From Ramlibacter alkalitolerans (GTDB taxonomy: Bacteria > Pseudomonadota > Gammaproteobacteria > Burkholderiales > Burkholderiaceae_C), in the NCBI RefSeq assembly GCF_016722765.1, contig NZ_JAEQND010000001.1:1-64000 (forward strand): a DNA stretch of 64,000 nt, given 5' to 3'. Positions 35,586-42,788 of the stretch are shown here, piece after piece. Below the pieces are notes generated by a model that had not been told where the DNA came from, did no database searches, and saw nothing but the letters and a program-made list of their open reading frames with translations. The translations under genes were made by a program, and so were the position numbers. Within the stretch, counting starts at the first letter, position 1. Every line of letters begins with the position of its first letter.

Positions 35586-36287
35586 ATGCAACTCGCCAAT
35601 GCCGTCGTCCTCATCACCGGTGCCAATCGCGGCATCGGCCTGGCTTTCGCCCGCGAAGCCCTCCAGCGCGGCGCCCGCCGCGTGTATGCCGCCGCGCGCG
35701 ACCCCGCCAGCGTGCAGCTCGCGGGCGTGCTTCCGGTGCAGCTCGATGTGACCGACGCCGACCAGGTCGCGCGTGCCGCCCGCGATTGCGGCGACGTCAC
35801 GCTCGTGATCAACAACGCAGGCGTGGCGACCCCCGGCGGCTTCCTGGAGGACCCGACGCTCGGGTCCACGCGCTGGCAGATGGAGACCAACTTCTTCGGC
35901 ATGCTGCGCATGGCGCAGGCCTTCGCGCCCGTGCTCGCGCGCAACGGCGGCGGCGCGCTGCTGAACGTGCTCTCGGTCGCCAGCTGGGTCAACCGACCGC
36001 TGCTGGGCACCTACGGCGCCACCAAGTCGGCCGCCTGGGCCCTGACCAACGGGCTGCGCCACGAACTGCGCGCGCAGGGCACGCAGGTCACGGCCTTGCA
36101 CATGGGTTTCGTCGACACGCGCCTGGCGCAAGGCATCGCGGCGCCGAAATCCGCGCCCGAAGACATCGTTCGCCTGGCCTTCGACGGCCTGGAAGCGGGC
36201 GCCGGCGAAGTGATGGCCGACGCGCTCACGCGGCAGGTCAAGCAGTCGCTCTCCGGCGCTGCCGCGGCCTACCTGGAGGCCGCGTGA
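35586..36287 (+). CDS. Short-chain dehydrogenase/reductase
   Basis: 233 residues, classical SDR. The coenzyme motif GANRGIG is at 12-18, NNAG near 77, a Ser near 130 and catalytic Tyr143-x-x-x-Lys147 in YGATKSA. An NADP(H)-dependent oxidoreductase of unknown substrate, probably handling a carbonyl compound also sensed by the TetR protein. The ATG at 35586 has CAGGAG 6 bp before. It overlaps the MATE gene by 4 bp (GTGA), so the two are co-translated. Confidence 0.92.
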   Translation: MQLANAVVLITGANRGIGLAFAREALQRGARRVYAAARDPASVQLAGVLPVQLDVTDADQVARAARDCGDVTLVINNAGVATPGGFLEDPTLGSTRWQMETNFFGMLRMAQAFAPVLARNGGGALLNVLSVASWVNRPLLGTYGATKSAAWALTNGLRHELRAQGTQVTALHMGFVDTRLAQGIAAPKSAPEDIVRLAFDGLEAGAGEVMADALTRQVKQSLSGAAAAYLEAA

Positions 36288-37672
36288 GCACGGCCACCCT
36301 GCCCGCGGCGGCGGCCACGGCTGCCACGTCGGCCACGCACAGGATGCTGCGCGGCCCCGTGCTGCCCACCTTGCTGGGCCTGGCGACGCCGAACGTGCTG
36401 GGGCTGTTCGCCAACACGGTCGTGATCGGCTTCGACGGCTACATCGTGGGCCGGCTGGGCCCCGACGCCCTCGCCGGCGTCGCCGTGGTCCTGCCGCTGG
36501 CGATGCTGATGCTGCAGATGTCGGCCGGCGGGCTCGGTGGCAGCACCACGGCCGCCGTCGCGCGTGCGCTCGGGGCGGGTGACGCTCCGCAGGCGACACG
36601 CCTCGCGCAACACGCGCTGCTCCTGGGGCTGGCCGCGTCGCTGCTCTTCACGCTGCTCGCGGCCAGCCCGGCCCTCTACGCCGCGATGGGCGCGCGCGAC
36701 GGCGTGCTGGCGCAGGCGAGCAGCTATGCCGGCGTGCTGTTCCCGGGCGCCGCGGCCGTGTGGTCGGTCAATGTGCTCGCCGGCGTCGCACGCGGCACCG
36801 GCAACATGCTGCCGGCGGCCCTGGCCCTGGTGGCCACCACCGCCATGCACCTGATGCTGTGCCCCTGGCTGGTGTTCGGCGGCGGCATGGTCCCGCCGCT
36901 CGGCGTGGCCGGCGCAGCGGCCAGCACGGTGACCTGCAATGCCATCGCGGCCCTCGGACTGCTCGCATGGCTGTCGCGTCCCGGCCGCGCGGTCCGCATC
37001 GTCGGCCCGCGCTGGCAGCTGCAGCGATCCGCCTTCCGCCGCATCCTGGACGTCGCCCTGCCCTCCTCCATCAACCCGATGCTGAGCAACGGCTCCATCG
37101 CACTGGCGACTTCCTACGTCGCCACCTTCGGCAGCCTGGCGGTCGCCGCGTACGGCATCGCGGCCAGGCTCGAATACATCCTGGTGCCGATCGCCTTCGG
37201 CTTCGGCAGCGCGCTCACGGCCATGGTCGCAACCAACCTCGGCGCGCGGCAGCCGCAACGCGCCAAGCGCGTCACGTGGGCGGGCGCGGGCCTCGTCTGG
37301 GCGGTCACGGGTGCGATCGGCCTCGTCGCCGCGCTCCGGCCGCAGCTGTGGATGGCGCTCTTCACCGCCGACGCCGCGGTGCAGGCGGCCGGCAGCGCCT
37401 ACCTGCGCATCGTGGGCGGCTGCTACGGCTTCTTCGGCCTCGGGCTCGCGCTGTTCTTCGCTTCCCAGGGCGCGGGCCGCATGCGCTGGGCGCTGGTGGC
37501 GAGCACCGCGCGCCTGCTCGTGGTCGCACTGGGCGGGTGGTTTGCCGTGCGCGTCGCCGGCGCCCCGCCCGAGTCGCTCCATGGCGTGATCGCAGCCAGC
37601 CTCGCGGTGATGGGGCTGACGCTGTGCCTCGCGACCTACCTGGCCGACTGGGGGCCGCGGCAGCCGGCGTGA
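36284..37672 (+). CDS. MATE-family efflux transporter
   Basis: 462 residues with twelve hydrophobic helices arranged as two six-helix halves. MATE features include GFDGYIVGRLG, GLGGSTTAAVARALGAGD in helix 2 and VAAYGIAARLEYI in the second half. It would export drugs or metabolites in exchange for H+ or Na+. The GTG start at 36284 overlaps the SDR stop. Joint control with an SDR by a TetR repressor suggests a detoxify-and-expel module. Confidence 0.9.
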   Translation: MSTATLPAAAATAATSATHRMLRGPVLPTLLGLATPNVLGLFANTVVIGFDGYIVGRLGPDALAGVAVVLPLAMLMLQMSAGGLGGSTTAAVARALGAGDAPQATRLAQHALLLGLAASLLFTLLAASPALYAAMGARDGVLAQASSYAGVLFPGAAAVWSVNVLAGVARGTGNMLPAALALVATTAMHLMLCPWLVFGGGMVPPLGVAGAAASTVTCNAIAALGLLAWLSRPGRAVRIVGPRWQLQRSAFRRILDVALPSSINPMLSNGSIALATSYVATFGSLAVAAYGIAARLEYILVPIAFGFGSALTAMVATNLGARQPQRAKRVTWAGAGLVWAVTGAIGLVAALRPQLWMALFTADAAVQAAGSAYLRIVGGCYGFFGLGLALFFASQGAGRMRWALVASTARLLVVALGGWFAVRVAGAPPESLHGVIAASLAVMGLTLCLATYLADWGPRQPA

Positions 37673-37745
37673 TGCGGGATCGCAGCGCTCATGACGCAGG
37701 AGCCCGCAGCTATGATGAGCCTCCCCCGCACTCGAGGTCAGTCCG

Positions 37746-38483
37746 ATGACGGCGCCGGCACCGGCCCACCTGCCCGAAGAACCGAAGCGCCTGTCGAAAG
37801 TCGTCGCCGCCCTGGTGCCCTGCTCGCGCCGCGAGGCTGAGCAGTACATCGCCGAAGGCTGGGTGCGCGTGAACGGCAAGGTGGTGGAAGAACCGCAGTT
37901 CCGCGTGTCCGGCGAGAAGGTCGAGATCGACGCGCGCGCCAACCTGCAACCCGCGACACCCGCGACCTTCCTGCTGCACAAGCCGCCGGGCACGCGCACC
38001 GAAGATGCGCAGGCCCTGCTTGGCGCGGCGACGCACTGGCAAGGCGACACGTCCGGCATCCGCCGGGTCAAGAGCCACGCCGTCGGCCTCGCCGCGCTGC
38101 TGGCGCTGCCCAAGCCGGCGGAGGGCCTGTCCGTCTTCAGCCAGGACGCGAGGATCGTGCGCAAGCTGCGCGAGGACGCCAACGTGATCGAGCAGGAACT
38201 CGTCGCCGAGGTCACCGGCACCCTGGTCCCCGGCGGCTTGTCGCGGCTGTGCGCAGGCCTGGTGTTCGAAGGCCGCCCGCTGCCGCCGGCCCGCGTGAGC
38301 TGGCAGAGCGAGGCGCGGCTGCGCTTCGCCGTCAAGGGCATCGCTCCGGAGATGGTGCCGTGGATGTGCGCGCAGGTGGGCCTGAAGCTCACGGCGCTGC
38401 GCCGCCTGCGCATCGGCCGCGTGCCCATGGCCGGCCTGCCGCCGGGCCAGTGGCGCTACCTCGCAGCGGGCGAGCGCTTCTAG
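37746..38483 (+). CDS. RsuA/RluB-like protein lacking the catalytic Asp
   Basis: 245 residues. An S4 RNA-binding domain lies at 15-60 (RLSKVVAALVPCSRREAEQYI, then VRVNGKVVEEP). A pseudouridine-synthase fold follows (FLLHKPPGT, VFSQDARIVRKLRED, LKLTALRRLRIGRVPMAGLPPGQWRYL). The catalytic motif normally reads GRLDxDSEGL; here the aligned stretch is LALPKPAEGL, so the nucleophile Asp is Pro. The RNA-contacting R-R of RQxRRM reads MVPWM. It probably binds rRNA without isomerising uridine. The ATG at 37746 is preceded by GAGG. Its stop overlaps the convergent SRAP stop. Confidence 0.85.
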   Translation: MTAPAPAHLPEEPKRLSKVVAALVPCSRREAEQYIAEGWVRVNGKVVEEPQFRVSGEKVEIDARANLQPATPATFLLHKPPGTRTEDAQALLGAATHWQGDTSGIRRVKSHAVGLAALLALPKPAEGLSVFSQDARIVRKLREDANVIEQELVAEVTGTLVPGGLSRLCAGLVFEGRPLPPARVSWQSEARLRFAVKGIAPEMVPWMCAQVGLKLTALRRLRIGRVPMAGLPPGQWRYLAAGERF

Positions 38484-39193
38484 AACAGGCCTTCCTGCTC
38501 GGGCGGCGGCGGCCGGCTGGTGCGGACGCTGCTGGCCCGCGGCGCGCGCGGCGGCAGCGGCGCTGCTTCGGCCAGGAGTTCTCCGGTCCAGGCACGGAAG
38601 AAAGCCGGCGCCTCCTGCACCGGGCAAGCGAGCCAGGCGTCGTAGTCCTGCGGTGCGAGGATGATCGGCATGCGCTTCTCGTCGCCGGGGCGATGGAAGC
38701 GGCGATAGAACGGATGTTCGTCGGCGTTGACGGTGAGCATCGCGAACGAGAACAGCTCGTGCCCTTCGGGATGCCGCCACTGCGCGTAGATGCCGGCGAT
38801 GCCCATCGGCACGGCCCCCGGCTGGTAGATGGCCCAGCGCTCGGCCCGCGCGGCATCGTGGGCGAAGAAGGGCTCGTAGATCACCTCCGCCGGGATGATG
38901 CAGCGCAAGCCCTTGCGCCAGCTGTCGCGGAAGCTGGGCAACTGGTGCACCGTTTCGCTGCGGGCGTTGTACGTGCGGCGGCCGAAGGCCAGTTCCTTGG
39001 CGAACGCGGGGAGCAGGCCGAAGATCCCGTCGTGCACGATGCGGCGGTGGCCCGAGCCCTCCTGCGCCAGCCGGATGAAGGGGGCCAGGCCGGTGGGCCA
39101 GGTGTCCACGGGGGCGTCGTCGCGCTCCCGCTCCACGCCGAAGAAGCCCAGGAGCCGGTCCTTGCGCGTGACGGGTTGGTAGTTGCTGCACAC
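38480..39193 (-). CDS. yedK: SRAP (YedK/HMCES) abasic-site shielding protein
   Basis: 237 residues. The start is GTG at 39193, giving MCSNYQP, so Cys2 is the residue that forms a thiazolidine link with abasic sites after Met removal. NARSETV, IPAEVIYEPF and HRPGDEKRMPIIL carry the other conserved active-site positions. It protects abasic sites in single-stranded DNA. The ribosome site is GGGAG, 9 bp before. The C-terminus is a Pro/Arg-rich tail. It converges with the pseudouridine-synthase relative and the two stop codons share two bases. Confidence 0.92.
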   Translation of the reverse strand: MCSNYQPVTRKDRLLGFFGVERERDDAPVDTWPTGLAPFIRLAQEGSGHRRIVHDGIFGLLPAFAKELAFGRRTYNARSETVHQLPSFRDSWRKGLRCIIPAEVIYEPFFAHDAARAERWAIYQPGAVPMGIAGIYAQWRHPEGHELFSFAMLTVNADEHPFYRRFHRPGDEKRMPIILAPQDYDAWLACPVQEAPAFFRAWTGELLAEAAPLPPRAPRASSVRTSRPPPPEQEGLF

Positions 39194-39234
39194 GCGCGGA
39201 TGCTCCCGTGGCCGGACCGCAGCGCCGCGAGGCC

Positions 39235-39714
39235 TCAGCCGCGCCGTGCCGCTTCGATGGCAGCGATGTCGATCTTCCCCATCTGCATCATCGCTTCGAA
39301 GGCGCGCCTGGCCGCGGCAGGGTCGGGATCGGTGATCGCGTCCGTGAGCGCCCGCGGCGTGATCTGCCACGACAGGCCCCAGCGGTCCTTGCACCAGCCG
39401 CAGGCGCTTTCCTGGCCGCAGTTGCCGACGATCGCGTTCCACAGGCGATCGGTCTCGGCCTGGTCCTCGGTTGCGACCTGGAACGAGAAGGCCTCGTTGT
39501 GCCGGAACTCGGGGCCGCCGTTCAAGCCGAGGCACGGGATGCCCATCACGGTGAATTCCACGGTCAGCACATCGCCCTCCTTGCCGGCGGGGTAGTCGCC
39601 AGGCGCGCGATGCACGGCCTGCACGGCGCTGTCGGGAAACGTCCGGGCATAGAACTGCGCGGCCTCCAGGGCCGTGCCGTCGTACCAGAGACAGATGGTG
39701 TTCTTGCTCGCCAT
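39235..39714 (-). CDS. PhnB-like VOC-family protein
   Basis: 159 residues, starting MASKNTICLWYDGTALEAAQFY, with FTVMGIPCLGLNGGP and a CGWCKDRWGLSWQITPRAL end. This is the PhnB-like/3-demethylubiquinone-methyltransferase-like branch of the glyoxalase fold, often mis-annotated as UbiG-like. Function is unproved. The ATG at 39714 has GAGGA 6 bp before. Single gene. Confidence 0.88.
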   Translation of the reverse strand: MASKNTICLWYDGTALEAAQFYARTFPDSAVQAVHRAPGDYPAGKEGDVLTVEFTVMGIPCLGLNGGPEFRHNEAFSFQVATEDQAETDRLWNAIVGNCGQESACGWCKDRWGLSWQITPRALTDAITDPDPAAARRAFEAMMQMGKIDIAAIEAARRG

Positions 39715-39763
39715 GGTGGTCCTCCAGCGGGTGACAGGGGGCGCGGGAGAGTCTGCCACGGAT

Positions 39764-40744
39764 TCAGTTCCTGGACTGCAGCAGCACCACCCAGGGACGG
39801 CGGCCCAGGTGCCCGCGGCACGGCGGCCCGGCGCGCGAACAGTCGGGGCGTGGCGCGGCGCTGCCGAAGTAGCCGCCGCTCAGCACCTTGTCGGCGTTCA
39901 GCGTCATGCGCGACAGCGTCACGGACTGCACCACGTTGCCGCCGATGGTTTCGAGCTTGGCGTCTCCTGCCTGGTCGGCGCGCACGACGAGTTCGCAATG
40001 CATGGGGAAGTCCTGGCCGCGTCGGCGCTCGGCGAAGGCGGCGGCTAGCGCGGCCAGGCTGGCCACGCCCGCGGTGCTGCCGCGCGTGGCACAGAGCAGG
40101 TCGCCGGCGCGCGGCCGCGTCGTGGCGACGTCGCAGGCGCGAAAGGCATGCGTCGCCGGCTGGCCGGCGGCTTCCGCAGCCGAGGTTTCGAGCGCCGCCT
40201 GCACGTAGTCGGCATGGCTGTCGGAGAACGCGAATTCGGCGCCCGAGAAGCCCGCGGTCTTCATCAGGTAGCTGATGAACGCGGCGGACCACGGCGTATC
40301 GACGATCGCGGTGCGCAGCAGCGCCTCGCGCACCGCCACCTCCGCCCGCGGCGCGATGCCACCCGCTGCGGCATCGCGGGCGGCTTCCGCGCGTGCCACC
40401 CGCCCGACGCTCGTCATCAGCCGCGGCGGCTCGGAGTCCGACAGCGCCCGCCAGAACGTCGCCACGCGCTCCCAGGTGGGGGTGCCCTCGCCCGGCGGCC
40501 GGTCCCACTCCGCCTCGTGATAGCCGACATGGAACAGGCCGCCGTTGCGCTCTATCGTCTGGCCGCCGAACAACTGGTGCTGCCGCCGTGCCTCGTCGAT
40601 CGCCAGGTGGATGCGCGCATCGCCGATCGGGCGCCGCGCGCCTTCGGCACAGGCGGAGCTGCCGGCGGCAGCCGCAGTCGACACCAGGCCGGCGCAGGCA
40701 CAGAGCACCGCGCTGCCGATCCAGCGGAGCAGGGAGGGCGTCAT
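39764..40744 (-). CDS. Exported DUF2272-like protein
   Basis: 326 residues. A signal peptide (LLRWIGSAVLCACAGLVSTAAA) precedes a domain with DTPWSAAFISYLMKTAG near 155 and FAFSDSHADYVQAA, the DUF2272 core, an NlpC/P60-like papain fold candidate. CELVVRADQAGDAKLETIGGNV could carry further active-site residues. DUF2272 proteins are thought to act on the cell wall; this is inference from fold. The ATG at 40744 overlaps the stop of the upstream frame (ATGA). Confidence 0.78.
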   Translation of the reverse strand: MTPSLLRWIGSAVLCACAGLVSTAAAAGSSACAEGARRPIGDARIHLAIDEARRQHQLFGGQTIERNGGLFHVGYHEAEWDRPPGEGTPTWERVATFWRALSDSEPPRLMTSVGRVARAEAARDAAAGGIAPRAEVAVREALLRTAIVDTPWSAAFISYLMKTAGFSGAEFAFSDSHADYVQAALETSAAEAAGQPATHAFRACDVATTRPRAGDLLCATRGSTAGVASLAALAAAFAERRRGQDFPMHCELVVRADQAGDAKLETIGGNVVQSVTLSRMTLNADKVLSGGYFGSAAPRPDCSRAGPPCRGHLGRRPWVVLLQSRN

Positions 40745-41040
40745 CGGGCCATTCTGCCCGCGCCGTGCAGGCGACCCTCGGCGTCCGCGTGGAGCGGCTC
40801 GCCGTGCACCAGGCACCACCACGTCTGCGGGTAGCGATCGGCACCCGACTTGGCGGCCGCCCGCCGCGCAACGACTTCCGTGCCGGCGATCACGATGCCC
40901 TTGCAGGTGATGCGCTCCACGCTCGCGGGCAGCAGCTCGGGCAGCAGCAAGGCCGCGGGGTCGTCCTCGCTCGCGAGCCTGGCTGCCAGCTGGCGCGTAT
41001 AGCGCACGCGCCAGAGCCCCAGCTGCAACTGCCCCCGCAC
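40741..41040 (-). CDS. Small protein of unknown function behind a LexA-type box
   Basis: 99 residues from the GTG at 41040 (MRGQLQLGLWRVRYTRQLAAR ... YPQTWWCLVHGEPLHAD). No family recognised. The same frame is open to a GTG at 41172, but that extra region has poor codon bias. In a neighbouring frame, 41167-41050 looks coding after an ATG beside the LexA-type box, with one TAG and a change of frame in a GGC/GGCC repeat. So the gene may be longer and damaged. It is coupled (ATGA) to the DUF2272-like gene. Confidence 0.5.
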   Translation of the reverse strand: MRGQLQLGLWRVRYTRQLAARLASEDDPAALLLPELLPASVERITCKGIVIAGTEVVARRAAAKSGADRYPQTWWCLVHGEPLHADAEGRLHGAGRMAR

Positions 41041-41169
41041 GCCGGCCGCCGGCCGCCGGCAGGCGGATGCCCCGGTGCCGCGTGCGAAACACGGTGACCA
41101 GCACGGCGCCGGGCTACGCGCGGGAGCGATTCGAGCGGAGGTGGAGCCGGTGGGTGAACCGCATCGAAT

Positions 41170-41189
41170 CACTGTTCATGCGTACAGTA
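41170..41189. promoter_or_regulatory. LexA (SOS) box candidate
   Basis: On the minus strand TACTGT-N8-ACAGTG: the CTGT and ACAG half-sites are perfect and spaced as CTG-N10-CAG. It overlaps a TATACT -10-like hexamer (41186-41191) oriented toward 40741-41170, so binding would block that promoter. This suggests DNA-damage control of the downstream genes, close to the SRAP gene, which also handles DNA damage. Confidence 0.55.
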
Positions 41190-41322
41190 TAGGGCACGGG
41201 CCGGTCCCCATTTAGCGGGCGGTGCGTACGCTTTGCGCGCCGGCACGATGTCGATTCCGGCGCCGCCGGTTCGTCATGGGGATGAGGCGTCAAGCTTCCG
41301 CAACCAACCCAAGGAGTCCCGC

Positions 41323-41748
41323 ATGCGATTCATGATCCTGGTGAAAGCCACGCGCGAGAGCGAGGCCGGCGTGATGCCGAGCGAGCAGTTGCTGGCCGAG
41401 ATGGGCCGCTTCAACGAGGAACTGGTCAAGGCCGGCGTGATGCAGGCCGGCGAGGGCCTGCATCCCAGCGCGAAGGGCGCCCGCGTGCGCTTCTCCGGCG
41501 CCGACCGCACCGTCACGCCCGGTCCGTTCCCGCAGACCGGCGAGCTGGTCGCGGGCTTCTGGCTCTGGCAATGCGCTTCGCTGCAGGAGGCGATCGACTG
41601 GGTCAAGCGCTGCCCGAACCCGATGCCCGGCGAATCCGAGATCGAGATCCGCCAGGTGTTCTCCGCCGAGGACTTCGGCGAGGCCATGACGCCGGAACTG
41701 CGGCAGCAGGAGGACCGGCTGCGCGCGGAGCTGGCCGGCAAGGGCTGA
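41323..41748 (+). CDS. YciI/DGPF-family protein
   Basis: 141 residues. The start MRFMILVKATRESEAGVMPSE and TPGPFPQTGELVAGFWLWQ are typical of the YciI/DGPF domain, a small dimeric ferredoxin-like fold sometimes beside sigma factors. No ECF sigma gene is near. The ATG at 41323 has AAGGAG 7 bp before. Downstream is the large hairpin at 41841-41940, which could end its transcript. Confidence 0.88.
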   Translation: MRFMILVKATRESEAGVMPSEQLLAEMGRFNEELVKAGVMQAGEGLHPSAKGARVRFSGADRTVTPGPFPQTGELVAGFWLWQCASLQEAIDWVKRCPNPMPGESEIEIRQVFSAEDFGEAMTPELRQQEDRLRAELAGKG

Positions 41749-41840
41749 CGGCGCGGCGCCCGGTCCATGCTTTCCCTCGGCCGCGTCGAAGACGTGATCC
41801 CGGCTCACGCGCCGCAGCCGACGCAGCAGAAGACAGCCAA

Positions 41841-41940
41841 ACGCAAAAGCCGCGAAAGAAGCGCAAGACCCGCAAAAGGGACCCACTTCCAGGTGGATGT
41901 CCTTTTGCGGCTTTTGCGTAGCCTTTGCGGCTTTTGCGTT
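41841..41940. repeat. Large GC/A hairpin built from CGCAAAAG-type units
   Basis: The left arm, about 41842-41880, begins CGCAAAAGCCGC. It pairs with the right arm, about 41900-41939, which ends GCGGCTTTTGCG, around a short loop. Each arm itself repeats the unit CGCAAAAG(C) two or more times. It lies between convergent genes and could act as a bidirectional transcription stop or a dispersed extragenic repeat. Arms pair imperfectly, with several mismatches and small gaps. Confidence 0.6.
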
Positions 41941-41945
41941 CTGGT

Positions 41946-41970
41946 GGTCCGACTTCAAGGTCCGACTTCA
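41946..41970. repeat. Tandem GGTCCGACTTCA repeat
   Basis: Two copies of GGTCCGACTTCA, at 41946-41957 and 41959-41970. The same 12-mer occurs inverted at 55661-55691. Sharing an exact 12-mer between two intergenic sites 14 kb apart suggests a dispersed element. Confidence 0.55.
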
Positions 41971-42037
41971 ACGCCCGCGTTCGCGCGCTGCGCGGCTCAC
42001 CGCCAGCCTGCGAGGCGGCGCCGTCGGGTCGGATGGG

Positions 42038-42739
42038 TCATGGTGTGCTCCGCGCGACGGAGGCCGACTTGCCCTGGGCCCGAGGGCGCCGCACGGCGCG
42101 CACCTTGCCGCTGCTGCCGCCGCCGCAGTACAGGAGATCGGCGCCGTCGGACTCGAGCCCGCTCACGCCCGTGCCGGGCGGCATCTCCAGGCGCGCCAGC
42201 ACCTCGCCCGTGCGCGCATCGATGCGGCGCAGCTCGCTCTCGTCGGCCTCCCAGGTGCCGTGCCACAGCTCGCCCTCCACCCAGGTGACGCCGGTGACGA
42301 AGCGGTTCGATTCGATGGTGCGGCGGATCGCACCGGTGGCGGGATCGATCTGGTGGATCCTGCGGCCGCGGTAGTTGCCGACCCACAGGCTGCCCTCGGC
42401 CCAGGCCAGGCCGGAGTCGCTGCCGGCGCCCGGTGCCGGAATGGAGGCCAGCACTTCGCCTGAGGCCGGATCGATCTTGTCGATGCGCGACTCGGCGATC
42501 TGCCACAGATGCCTGCCGTCGAAGGCGGTGCCGGCATCGCAGGCGTGCGGCAGGCTGCGCGTGACCTCTCCGCTGCGCGGGTCGAGCGCCAGCAGCTGCG
42601 CGCCGGTGGCGGCCCAGACGCGCTCGCCGTCGTAGCTCACCCCGTGCACCTGGCCGCCGGGGGCGAAGGGGCCGAACTCGCGCACGATCTCCGCCCCGCT
42701 GGCCGCGGCCGTGGGCCGCTCGCCGATCCTGGTCGTCAT
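42038..42739 (-). CDS. Vgb-like propeller protein (cytoplasmic)
   Basis: 233 residues with repeated propeller blades, such as RVWAATGAQLLALDPRSGEV, HLWQIAESRIDKIDPASGEV and SLWVGNYRGRRIHQIDPATG. Similar to the virginiamycin-B-lyase/glutamine-cyclotransferase-like propellers, but shorter (five or so blades) and without a signal peptide. The lyase activity is not implied. The ATG at 42739 has GAAAGGAAG upstream. It follows a wHTH protein gene by 49 bp on the same strand, probably one operon. Confidence 0.78.
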   Translation of the reverse strand: MTTRIGERPTAAASGAEIVREFGPFAPGGQVHGVSYDGERVWAATGAQLLALDPRSGEVTRSLPHACDAGTAFDGRHLWQIAESRIDKIDPASGEVLASIPAPGAGSDSGLAWAEGSLWVGNYRGRRIHQIDPATGAIRRTIESNRFVTGVTWVEGELWHGTWEADESELRRIDARTGEVLARLEMPPGTGVSGLESDGADLLYCGGGSSGKVRAVRRPRAQGKSASVARSTP

Positions 42740-42788
42740 GGGAACGCTTCCTTTCGAATTGCGCCTGGAGCGGCGCGGTGAAAGGACT

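Noticed and set aside
41767..41971. Short frames over the hairpin at 41841-41940
   Set aside because: They encode only repetitive KAAK- or FAAF-like peptides that mirror the repeat units on both strands.
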